From assembly GCA_029945375.1 (NCBI GenBank), contig CM057064.1:1674001-1738000 (forward strand): a stretch of DNA of 64,000 nt, read 5' to 3'. A program made the translations under genes and the position numbers. This DNA comes from Agaricus subrufescens. Taxonomy: Eukaryota; Basidiomycota; Agaricomycetes; Agaricales; Agaricaceae. This document shows positions 1-10,479 of this stretch, piece by piece; the first letter of the stretch is position 1, and the number at the start of each line of letters is the position of its first letter. The notes beneath the pieces were generated by a model. That model did not search any database and had not been told where the DNA came from. It worked only from the letters and a program-made list of their open reading frames with translations.

Positions 1-1017
1 TGAGTGTATCAAACTTGTGTACCAGTACCCATGAAATGAGGCCTATAATCTCTCGAGTCAATTTTTTCAAGATGGAACAGAATTTACTACCCACTCGAGG
101 CCCATGGGATCATTGCAAGTGGCTTCGTCAAGGGAAGGACCCCAAAAAGTTGATAAGTCTCTAGTACCTCTCGAATACTTGAGAAGGGCTAGAGGGCCTC
201 GTTCATCGCGTCGCATTGTCAATGGCATTACAACTTACGCTCAGTAGTACGAGACCTTTGGGACTAATTCCATCGCGTCCCAGCTCCTTGGCTAGAGCAG
301 CACCGACGCCTGTGCCTAAACTGTGTCCTACAATCAGGACATCGTGAGCACTGACACCTTTACGAGCAAGCCAATCCCAAGCGGCTCGAGCGTCCCTAAT
401 TAGCCCTTGTTCACTAGGTGTTCCCGTACTATCCGCGAAGCCGCGGTAGTCAATAGCCAGAACATTCGAGCCGAACCGCGAGGAAAAAGTAAGGTAATGT
501 TGTACACGAGCGGTGAAAGCACGCGTGGCAGCATTTCCATGAAGAAACAAGATAGTTGGGTACTGTTGAACGGCAACGGGGATGTGCTCTGAAGGCAATG
601 ATTCCCTAGTCGGAGAAGACGAGAGCTCGTGATAATATCGGTCTGACAAGACAAACCAAGCCCCAAGAGACTCGCCGTCGGGGGTGGAAATTAATACGTT
701 TAAGGTTTTGTTCGCTGAACGTGGAGTGAACTTTGGCCATAACTTCTCAAAGGTGATACATACGAGCCAAGCCATACTTTTCGGGTAGATCAAAGTTCGG
801 GAAGAGTGGAATCTTAACATTGTTAAGGTACAGCGTCCTTGTTGATGCGCGAGTTATGCCGACTGGCTGTGAGCAAGAAGAGTGCTTACTGTCTTTGGAA
901 GAAGGGCGTGCAGAGAAGAAGGATGACCGCGGCATAAATAACCCCGAGTACAAAGAAAAATCGGCGTATTTTGGTGAACCACGAGGCGCCCTGGGTTGGC
1001 TCGTTTGTGTCTGCCAT
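1..1017 (-). CDS. ABHD12-like alpha/beta hydrolase (C-terminus off window)
   Basis: Serine hydrolase of the ABHD12 group, which are membrane-anchored lipases or thioesterases (family knowledge). Exons 1017-890, 837-764, 714-239, 188-95 and 42-1; the gene continues off the left edge. The start at 1017 gives a short polar N-terminus and then one hydrophobic segment (about residues 20-38), fitting a signal anchor. Next comes the family's IPLFPNFDLPEKYGL block, then HGNAATR (oxyanion region) and the nucleophile elbow GHSLGTG with its serine near residue 199. The catalytic Asp is probably in the visible part or just beyond it, and the His is off-window. All exon phases join. The first acceptor is AAG, less usual than CAG/TAG. 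The substrate cannot be told from sequence. The family call is firm; exon 5 rests on a short match (WVLVHKFDT). Confidence 0.88.
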
Positions 1018-4000
1018 GGATGTGAAATTTCTGGTAGTTAGTCTCACCCATGAGCTCGGAGTCTTGGAAGGGGTCCGACAACCACGTGATGAAACACCGG
1101 CCGCCTCGGGACAAGCGCAGTACTTCCATCATATTTTCTTTGATATTGTTCATCGCGAAACCAATTCGCAAGCTACCTTCTGGGTTTTCCCATGCGCAGT
1201 AAATGTTGCTTTCGGAACACGAACTCCTTTCGAGCCCTTCCGACCAATGTGGCATCTAAATCACCCCTTGAATTCAATGCCTTACTCATGTTCGTCATGA
1301 CACGTCTTTCTTTCGGCTTTCCTATCGGCAGCCCCACTTCAGCCGCCACGTTCGACGATTGCTTGTCGATGACAAGATCCCTATAACCCCGTATCCCTTT
1401 TTACAGTGGCCCGTTTACACCATCAATTGTTGCAAATCCAGAAACACTTCATATGCTTCCTGCTTTATACACACCGAATAGACCTGGATGACCTGTAGGA
1501 CTTTGGCAACCAAATCTTTTCCTTCCTTTCTGTAGCGTGTCATTGGTCGACTTTCACTTTGACTAACACGTATCGTTTCGTATTTTGTCGTGCACAAGTC
1601 GTTACAAGAATTAACACGCTCGATCAACGGTCAATATCTAAACCTCCTCAAATTCCGCCTACGTTTAATCTCAGGTTTTTATTGGAATTCCTTCCTCGTT
1701 AGGCTACAACCATTATTCCTGGACGTTTTGGTTTGTCCGCCTTACACGGGGCATCCGTCAACCGTTTGTTCTCACCACATCCTTCCTTATTACGGGCCGT
1801 TATATTAAAAATGAAAGAGACGAACGAGGATATAAACTTCAAATTCTATCAGGTCCATTTCTCGTTCTCTGTCAATCAGACACCAAAGATCAATTTCCCC
1901 GTGCTCTCAGCTCTGTACCACGCGACTTCAAGGTTTGAACGTCTCGTGATTAACTTTATTTTAAATTGCCATGTCGCGGAGCAGCGTGGTTCCGACTTAG
2001 ACTAAGGAAGTTTGTGCCTTGTCCTGCTTAGTGGTACATTGTTGCGCGGCGTCGGTCTAGTTCCACAAGGAATTCCTGTAGGGCTATTGTAAGTGCTGTG
2101 TGCTTTACCCGTTAATCTATATAACCGGTATCTGAAGCAAGATGCACTCGAGAGCAATGGGATAGCCAGAAAATTGTTATATATGATTCAAGATAGACGA
2201 CCAAGCCCATCCACAAATTTTGGCGAAGAGTTCCGAGCAAGTCACACATTACCATGTTCGCTTCAGGTGATCCCATTAATGTTGGCGCCTCGTTTACCAT
2301 CAAGTAACCAATCGGTTCGTCTTCATTGCGCCTTGTGGTCCACTGGCGGCTACTGGATCTTAGGACTTGAGTTTACTCGTCTCTGATATCTCTGCCATCG
2401 GGTTACCTGTCATTAACATGGTGATGGTACCCCTGTGCACCTCCCCCATTTCCAGATTGTTCAATCCATTCTCGGTGGTCCCACGGCTACTCCATTCGTA
2501 TGGCTCGTAGGCTTTCCAGAGGCTATCTTTGTTTCTTTTTGTCCTTGAACCGAATACACCTTGTTTTTTTCGGCGTCCAGATTCTATTTTCATGCTCGCG
2601 ATTTGATCTTCCATTTCTGCTGTTCTGTTTGGACCTTCCCCTTACCCGCTCTGCCCTACTCGCCCCTCAAAAACGTCTCGTCACCCCCGACGTTGCCCGA
2701 GTGAAAATTTTACCGGTTCGATTCCACACCGGGCGAACCTCGGTGGGCACTGTCCTAGATTTTTTCCTTTTTATAAACCCCTCACATTTACTCTCGATCA
2801 TATCCTATCGCGGGCTCGATCTCTTGTGAGATCATCCAACCTAAAGTGAAACACGAAGTTTTGCTTGACAAAGTTCACTCAAGTCCCTACCTTTCGTATA
2901 CATCACCACCTTCGTCCCACGAACTGACCTTATCCTTCTTTGGTTTCTGATGCCGCGGTTGATCGGAGAGATTCATCATTGATGATTTATCTGTTTGCGG
3001 GCAAAGGCATCGGCTGGAGGAACCTTCTAATTCCCTTGCTCATGTTATCCTTAGACGCTGTGACATGGCAGACAGAAACAATCTTTCAGGTTGTCGAAGT
3101 CACAAGGGGTTCGAAATCTGCGCTATTTAGAGTGTGATTTGATTTGCCACGTCTGCGCCCCCCCGGTGTAGTTTGTATCTAGACGTGATTCATGCCCGAC
3201 CCCTCTAAACTCCCACACCTAACTTATCTTCCAAGGGCACTAGACTTTAGTTCTATATCCATTTACACGATCCACGGGTTTATCGCTGTAGGAGTGTGGC
3301 GTCAAGAATTTATTTACTCGAGTCCCCTGCAATGCCCGTCACCGAAGAACCCCTACCCTTAGCCTGAGAGTTGACAGCACCAGATGCGTAAGGATCTTGC
3401 GACCACCTACCAATCGTCCAACGCGCTGTCAGCGCCCCCCTTTCTATCTAATTTTGGACAACTTCTCGTAAGGGATAAACTAGAGCTTGCGCCGGACATG
3501 CCGGGTGACTCTTGTAACTATACATCACAGCACATTGGAAGGATTTCAAACGACGTCCGTCCCTTATGGCTCTGTATTTCCAGACTTATGACGTTGATAA
3601 TTTGTTTATTCCTACTCAAACACAAACAGGTCTAAGCATGGCTAAGCAAAGGAGGCGCATCAAGATCCGTTGATGTCACGACACGATTATTCATCCGATA
3701 TATTCGGCGAAACCCCTATCTAGTAGCACACTATTCGAAAAACACTGAGCGCAGAAGTTAAACATAGGCATCCTTGACACCTCCTTATCTGTATTCGTCA
3801 AGCATACCTTTGGACTTCTAGTTACACAATTGCTAGTTACACATTTTCTAGTAGTTTATTGACGATGTCTGGTGACTGAGAATCTCACCAGAATTTCCTG
3901 ATCGAATCACCGAGATCACAGGTGCGCACTGTCCCCTCTCACATAAAGGTGATATTAATCGTATTTCAATAGCTGAGTCGGATTTTGAGACTTGCTTCTT

Positions 4001-4036
4001 CCGCTTTCGCTCCACCTTCTAGTTCACCATTGAGCG
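1018..4036. other. 3.0-kb intergenic stretch without a recognisable gene
   Basis: This lies between two divergent genes (hydrolase start at 1017, phosphatase start at 4037) and must hold both promoters. Reading both strands I found only short open frames with no family motif, no chain of splice-joined exons, and no transposon features such as terminal repeats or reverse-transcriptase motifs. A small tandem duplication of CTAGTTACACA sits at 3818-3828 and 3833-3843. Confidence 0.6.
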
Positions 4037-5999
4037 ATGCAAAACACCACGGTCGACCAAGTCCTCGGCGTTGTGTTGTTGGTTAGACACGGAGACCGCC
4101 ACGGTAATCGATAAACGACGATATCCATCAATCGCGCTGACAATCACGTTCAGGCTTTTATCAGGATCCCGACTCGTACACCCCGTTCGGCACGACTATC
4201 ACTACTCTTGGATCTGTGAGTGATATTCACATTTCCCTTTTCTGTCCAGAGGGTGCTGAATCTTCCGGTTTGCCTCCATTAGGCACAAGAACAACAACTA
4301 GGGGGGTTTTTGCGACAGCGTTATCTCGATACCAGATCCCCACATGTTATCCAAGGTATTAACGGAGCCATCGCCAATCCTAGCCATATCCAAGCGCGTG
4401 CGGATGCTGGAGGAGAGGGAGGCGTCATCTTCAATTCTGCCCTTGCTTTGTTGCAGGGACTTTTCCCTCCGCAATCGGGAGTAAACGATACGCTTGCAAA
4501 TGGAACCACAGTACTAGCACCTTTGGGAGGATACCAGGTTAGTACTTTGGCTATGAGTTGAACTCAATTTAATCGGCAATCTGGTTCATATTTAAGTACA
4601 TTCCTCGTGGGTCATTTTCGATTACTGGCTAAGGGTAAACTAAACAGCTGAGATCGCAGTCGAGTCCGTCGAGCCCAACAATGATGTCTCTCTGGAAGGC
4701 TGGACTTCTTGTGCTGTGAGTATTGAAGTCCAAATATAGCAGTCATATGCACCGACATTTAACGTGACACTATCAAGCCCTTTAACGATGCAACTGAAGA
4801 GTTCTATAACTCTCCCGAATTTAAACAAAAGGAGGACGAAAGCGCTGAGTTTTTGAACTCGTTGAAACCGTATCTCGATGGGCGGCCAGTCTCTCTTGAG
4901 AACATGGTAAATATTTCTTCACCGAGGGTGTAAAAATCATGCTGACTCAAAGCGTTATCCTGTGACCAGTGGAATGTTGGTATCACCATTTAAGCATGAC
5001 ATTTCCCGGATTTCTGAAACGCTTCACATAAGATCTATGATTTCATGAATGTTCGGTCTATTCATGACGCGAACTTTGCTGCACGACTTCCTCCGAATGC
5101 CCTAGCCCAAGCACGGGATCTTGCCAACTTCCATGAATATGGTGTCTTCAGTTCTGGGACACCGGGGGGTATTGGGAACAGTAAGTCTGATAGACGCTCT
5201 TGATTTCGATGCTCAAGTGCGATCAGTTGCTGGCCAAACTATCCTACCGTCCATTCTCAATGGGTTTGCGAGAATTGCAAACTCTTCAGATCCTCTGAAA
5301 ATTTTGCACCAAGAAATTTCTTACAAGCCTTTCATTTCTTTGTTTAACATGACCGGTGTTGCGGAGCGTAATCCTGAACTCGCTGGAATAGGTAAAACCC
5401 ACTCTCTAAGCTCTGAAGTGTAAGTCGTGACGCCTTCTTGACAGTGGACTACGCTGCCGCTGTCGCTTTGGAAGTACGTTCCTCGAGCAACGGTCCGGTC
5501 ATCCGTTTCAACTTGAAGAATGGAACAAATGCCAGTGACTTTAATGTGTACAATCTATTTGACGCTCCCGGCGACGTGCCTCTCTCGACGTTCGTGGATC
5601 GTTTGTCTGTAAGTTTCAATATGACCGGGTCTTCTCTCAATTTGACGTGTGTTGAACTATAACTCATAGGGCGTCGCAATCAATAGCACTGCAGCCTGGT
5701 GCACAGTGTGTCATAATAGCATTGATAGAGGCTGTGGCGATATTACGTTGGGTGCGGCTCGGGCTATCGACGCGGAAACGCTTCACCCTGTTGGTGCAGG
5801 TCTCCTAGGAGCTGGTATGGCCGTTGCATTCATGTTGATTGTTTCTCTGTTCCTCTTTTCCATCGGGTGCATCAGGCTTGGGAGGAGGAGCAGGGCGATT
5901 CAAAGGAAATCTTTAGATGTGAGATCTATCGACTCCCTTGCTTGCGGACCGGCTATTGATAGTAATATCCAGGATGCTTCTGAATCTGAGAAGGTCTAA
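4037..5999 (+). CDS. histidine-phosphatase-fold membrane protein, possibly catalytically degenerate
   Basis: About 462 aa in ten exons: 4037-4103, 4154-4215, 4283-4537, 4653-4715, 4778-4906, 4970-4975, 5033-5180, 5227-5391, 5445-5608 and 5670-5999; all phases fit. The N-terminal LLVRHGDRHGF (RHGDRH near residues 17-22) is the phosphohistidine loop of the histidine acid phosphatase clan (phytases, prostatic-type acid phosphatases). Where the family normally carries the HD proton-donor dyad, before the conserved P-Y-A block, the protein reads ISLFNMTG, so the HD seems absent. Several N-x-S/T sites suggest a lumenal or extracellular domain. A hydrophobic segment near residues 394-420 followed by a basic stretch (RLGRRSR) fits a C-terminal membrane anchor. 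No signal peptide is seen at the chosen start, so an upstream leader exon may be missing. Exon 6 is only six bases long. Confidence 0.85.
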
Positions 6000-6122
6000 G
6001 TAGATTGGAAGTATACTCAACCCATACAAAACTGGACTGTATTTGTATCACAAAAAAAAATTCGACTTATATTGGAAAGTGAATACCATACATCCACATC
6101 TAACACTGTCAGTAGAAAACGA

Positions 6123-7393
6123 TTAAAAGTCCTCATCACGGCTGTGTACCAATTCATCATGTTCAGACCCTTCATGAAACTCGTCTAGCCACCGATCAGG
6201 AAATCAAATTCAAAGTGAAAAGTAAAATGATCTCACCGCTAAGTTCCGCTTCCGAATCAGTTTCTTCATCGGGATAATCATTTTTATAATACTCTTCGGC
6301 TAAAAGGGTTCAGAAAGCATTCATGAAACCGTGATTTCGCTTACCGTTAGAGTCCTCATCAGCCTCATCCTCTGCCTCAGAACCAGAATCCGAATCATCA
6401 GAGTCAAAAGCGGATCCAGGCAAACCGGTGCTTAAAATGGCGCTTTATGAGTCATTCCGAGTATAGCAAGCACCACAACGTACAGCGTTCCCGTTCTTGC
6501 GGCAACTGAGTTCCATTCGCTCAGAGTTGTAGGCCTGTGGTAGAAAACGTCCCACACGTAATCACCGGACTCGTCATCCGACACAGATGCGCTATCCTTG
6601 GCGCTAGAAGTGATCGACGTAGAAACAGGCTTTGAGTTGGGCATTATATCGTGAACTTCATAGTACTTGGTCAGGTGGCGCTAGTGTTAAGTAAAAGTGA
6701 TATTCACTCTTCAAGTAGTCGTTCAGCAAAGGAATGAACTTCTCCATCTCAGGGTCAGTGGCATTGGCTAGCAAGGGCGTCCTCTGGGATAAGATAGCAT
6801 CGTACATCCGAAAATCGATCGGGATTTTTGGTCTTTCGCTTGACGAATGGACTTTGAGTCTAGAGGCGCATCAATATCCACAGACCCGTTTACAGGAGGA
6901 ACAGGGCGTACGGATTAGTTCCATGTCGGCTTATCGGTTGTTCCCGCCTGGCAGATGGAACGACGGTGTAGCGAGGCTTCTTCGTCCGTCTCGGGGACAC
7001 GGGAGATTCCGGTTCTTCGGATAGGGTTGACTTGACTGGCGATCTCATTGCCTCCTCTTTGGCTAATCGAGATATTTTGTCCTACTTAGACGCAATGTAT
7101 AGTCTTAGGCACACGATTTCCGTCAGTAACGCACCTGCATATCCTTCTGGCTTTTTGCATCTTTCCAGACTCCATCTTCTACTGTATCAGCGTATTGGAA
7201 CACCCCAACACCACCGCGCGTCTTTTTTCGACGAACACGGGAGTCGATTACTGAGAGCCGATGGTAAATACCCGACAAATAGAATGTGGTGTGGTGTACT
7301 ACCCAGGGCATCTAACGGCTCTTCGTTTCGCTTTCGCTTGATACGCAAAATCGTGTATGACTGAGAGGAAGCCAGTGGTGCATCAGTGTTCAT
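6123..7393 (-). CDS. IWR1: IWR1/SLC7A6OS-type RNA polymerase II nuclear import factor
   Basis: About 294 aa in eight exons: 7393-7303, 7250-7135, 7054-6912, 6859-6708, 6655-6484, 6430-6345, 6299-6237 and 6184-6123, all in phase. In yeast Iwr1 binds assembled RNA polymerase II and carries an import signal for it. Diagnostic parts are the N-terminal ILRIKRKRNEEPLDAL, the following RRKKTRGGVGVFQYADT, and the Iwr1 block DYVWDVFYHR around 6,540, followed by a strongly acidic tail (DSDDSDSGSEAEDEADEDS) and a D/E-rich end. An ATG at 7423 would add ten residues; 7393 is chosen because homologues start close to the ILRIKRKR block. The joins between exons 2-4 pass through poorly conserved sequence and are the least certain part. 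Confidence 0.88.
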
Positions 7394-8186
7394 GGCTGTT
7401 GAGGCAGAAACCCAAACAATCACCCATATTTGGAGCGGAACTTTCCGCGCCGCTACTACGTCATATTCTCTAGGAGGGCTGTCCCTGTATCATCGCCCAG
7501 AGTAGAGGACTGCAATAATGTAGTGCCGCCGGGAACCCTCTATGGCTCACTATGTCCTACGCGAATGTTGGGCTGATTTCTACAAAACACTTGGAGACGG
7601 CTCAGCTAATGTGCGGTGTCGGGCGCCACCGAGCACCGTCTCGGAAGATGATTCGAATGTTGCTGTTGCCTCGACTGCTAGTAGTACCACCCACGGCTGG
7701 GTTTCAAGTCATAAACAACCATTCTCTTATGGTATATTGGGCACTGGCCAGATGCTCATACATCTGTATAAAACTCGCCTAGTTTTCGCCTAGTTTTCAT
7801 TCAGCAACTATCCACCACAACTATCACCCCTGGATATGTTCACCTTACCTTTACTTCTTGCCGCCGCTATCATATTTTGCTTTTCAAAGCAGCCCACGAG
7901 AAGAATTTGTAGGAAAATCTGGCTTCGCCCTCCAATTCGATGAGCTTTTTCGGCAAGTTAAGCGTTATTTACCCAACCCCTCACATTGAACTTCTCGTTT
8001 TAGGTTCAGAAGGAAACGAATCGCACAGCGAACCGCGAATAAAGGCGCGAGCTGCATCTCGTAGACAGTACGAACCCGACAGAGGTTTAGCGGGCGTTAA
8101 AGTTCCATGTAATTTTATATGCTCAGAGCATTTATCGGCTTACTTCAAGCTGATTCGCATAGTATAACATTCGCGATGGTTTAATT
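7394..8186. other. Intergenic, IWR1 promoter side and ureG 3' side
   Basis: About 790 bases between the IWR1 start and the ureG stop. Open frames here are short and carry no recognisable domain. I see no RNA gene or repeat. Confidence 0.5.
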
Positions 8187-9259
8187 TCAGACTGAATCAT
8201 CACCGACTGGCCCAGGATTGCCCGGACTTCCAGCAGCTTTCCAAGCCGCTAAAACCAAGTCAACAACGTCATCCACGCCTAGGCCTTTCCGAACGCTGGT
8301 GAAAATGTTTGGGCCCTTGCCTCGCATCAGTTTTGCATCACGGTCCATGACCTCCAGGGAAGCCCCAACGTATGGTGCAAGGTCAGTCTAAGAGGTGTCA
8401 GTCGTAACGTCCGGGGTGTCCAGTGTGTCCGTACCTTATTAATAATGAGTAGATCAGACTGAGAGATTCCTGGTCCACCTTTGCGAGGAATCTTGTCTCC
8501 TCCCTGGCAAGGAAAATTTTACCACACTTTCCACGAATACAGAATAAGAAAGGACACTCACCGAGACATCGATGACATAGATAATATAATCGGCCAGCTC
8601 CCGAGAGTAATTGGCGGCTAAATTATCACCCCCACTTTCTACAAACAATAGCTGACAACCAAATTTGGCCTGAAGTGTTTCTAGAGCACCCATATTTGCG
8701 CTGATGTCTTCACGGATTGCAGCGTGAGGGCAACCACCAGTTTCGATAGCTAGAATTCGTGACGCAGGCAGAGCGCGGTTCTTAATAAGGAACTCTTGAT
8801 CTTCGCGAGTGAATATATCATTTGTGACAGTCGCTAGAGCACGATAATGGTGAGCCAGACATAGAATGGTTGAAGGAAACAATAAACCAATGTTGTATTC
8901 CTTCCTCAATTTTTGACACAAAGCCAAAGTCAAGGCAGTCTTTCCAGAGCCAACTGGCCTGTTGAGGCGGCGTCAAAAAGGCTTACATCGGTGTCTAAAT
9001 TCGCTCACCCTCCGATACCGATGGTGAAGCCACGCTCTTCAAAATTTCGCGCACGATAATCAGGGAGATCACGTTCGGAATATTTACCTTGGACTGGATG
9101 AATGCTTTTGTTGTGTGAATATGCAACTATGAATGGCTCACCCGGATGGTCTAGTTGCTCATGCGTATGCCCATGATCTCCGTCGTGAGAGTGGCCGTGT
9201 CCATCGTGTCCTGTTTGAGCACCAGAGCTTGCGAGGTTGTTAACAAATTGAACACTCAT
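8187..9259 (-). CDS. ureG: Urease accessory GTPase UreG
   Basis: About 287 aa in five exons: 9259-9009, 8958-8888, 8833-8562, 8503-8435 and 8387-8187; phases fit. UreG is the GTPase that powers nickel insertion into urease together with UreD/UreF. The histidine-rich N-terminus ([18 protein letters not shown], about residues 18-35) is the usual Ni/Zn-binding extension of fungal and plant UreG. It is followed by the Walker A loop GGPVGSGKT, interrupted by intron 1 within the loop, then [10 protein letters not shown], the [13 protein letters not shown] block carrying the CPH metal motif, and [13 protein letters not shown]. The length is usual for eukaryotic UreG. No urease or other accessory gene lies in the window, as is normal in fungi. 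It shares a 134-base divergent upstream region with USB1. Confidence 0.97.
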
Positions 9260-9393
9260 GACGAGTCAAATGAACTCTTATCACAGATGTAGACACAGTA
9301 GATAGATAAGTGGGCGGTATTATGACTCCTAGAATGAGGTTAGGGTCACAGTCATTTGACCGGCTAGTCTCTTGCACTCTTCATCCTGTTCGC
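9260..9393. promoter_or_regulatory. Short divergent promoter between ureG and USB1
   Basis: Only 134 bases separate the two opposed ATGs (9259 on minus, 9394 on plus), so both transcripts must start from this region or overlap it. I do not recognise a specific factor site or a clear TATA box. An in-frame ATG further upstream of USB1 (9310) would shorten the gap but gives no conserved sequence. Confidence 0.55.
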
Positions 9394-10479
9394 ATGAAAA
9401 GGCATGCTATCCCCATCGTTGACTATGATTCCTCCGGCGACGAGGCAGCGCACGTTGAGATTCCGCCACCCAAGAAAAAGTGTGGCCATTAACATACTCG
9501 TTTTTGGGTCCTCGACTGACTCGCCAAATTTTTGATAGGAAACTCCCTGTATTGTCGCCAAACCTTGTCATACCGGTTCCTATAGACGATCCCACTCTGC
9601 ACCAAGGTCGCACGAGGACTACGCCTCATGTAGATGGCAATTGGGCCTCTCATGTCTACGTGTCAATCGCGATCGCCAAATCTCATGCCCTACATTCTCT
9701 GCTAGAGACAGTCGTCACTGAAGCACAACGCAGGGTTCCGACGCTTCATAGTTTCATGTTAGATCAGAACGACAAGAAACATCAACTCGAGCTCCACATA
9801 TCCCTAACGCGTCCATTTTTCATCAGGGCTCATCAGAAGGAGGAATTGAGACGAGCAGTCAGAAACTTGGCGAAACTTCCGGGGTATGTACTGTTTTTTC
9901 AATCTGCTTTAGGTAAATCGAATTTGCAAATGTAACACAAGGTTCACACTCTCATTCACGTCGTTCGCCGAACTACAGAATGACGAGCACACACGGACAT
10001 TTCTGGTGATGGAGGTCGGCGCCGGCCATCATGAGGTCTGTCCTGCCTAAGTCGGAACTTCTGTGTCGTGTCCTTAAAATATCTCTCAGCTCAACAGGCT
10101 TTGTGGCGATCTTAAGCCCCTCATGGACAGCTTGCGCCAGCGTGCATATTACGCCTCCCCACGTTTCCATGCATCAATTGCCTGGGCCCTCCTCGATCAC
10201 TGTCTATATCCGGTGGGTTCAGCTCCCATGATGGGCGAGGCGGCGTCTAGTCCCGTCTCGCTGTCCGATTGTGAGCAAACCGCGCCGCGATACCCAGCAA
10301 AAACCGAGATTCCCGAAAAACGCGTGACAGTGGACCGCCTTCCAGAAGGGTTAATCGCTCAGATAAATCGCCATTACCGAGATCAACTTTCTTCCCCATT
10401 GATGGGATCCTTCGACGTCGAGAATGTTGTTGTAAGAATCGGAAAAGAAACTTACTCGTGGCCCTTTAATGGAACTTGA
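9394..10479 (+). CDS. USB1: USB1/Mpn1 U6 snRNA 3'-end phosphodiesterase
   Basis: About 304 aa in four exons: 9394-9479, 9539-9883, 9942-10035 and 10090-10479, in phase. USB1 is a 2H phosphoesterase that trims and caps the 3' end of U6 snRNA in the nucleus. Both HxS/T catalytic motifs are present: LHISLTRPFF in exon 2 and FHASIAWALL in exon 4. The N-terminus (MKRHAIPIVDYDSSGDE then PPPKKKK) matches the short acidic/basic leader of the family, which is why 9394 is chosen. The conserved NWASHVYVSI strand precedes the first motif. The stretch between the second motif and the C-terminus, about 60 residues from GEAASSP, is a poorly conserved linker. The gene looks intact. Confidence 0.95.

Noticed and set aside
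854..1255. Minus-strand open frame of 133 codons over the hydrolase 5' end
   Set aside because: The other frame gives a start, a membrane helix and exact family sequence through normal introns, so this frame is a shadow.
2715..2725. GGTTCGATTCC, identical to a tRNA B-box
   Set aside because: The flanking bases do not form a T-stem, and no A-box, D-arm, anticodon arm or acceptor stem fits around it.
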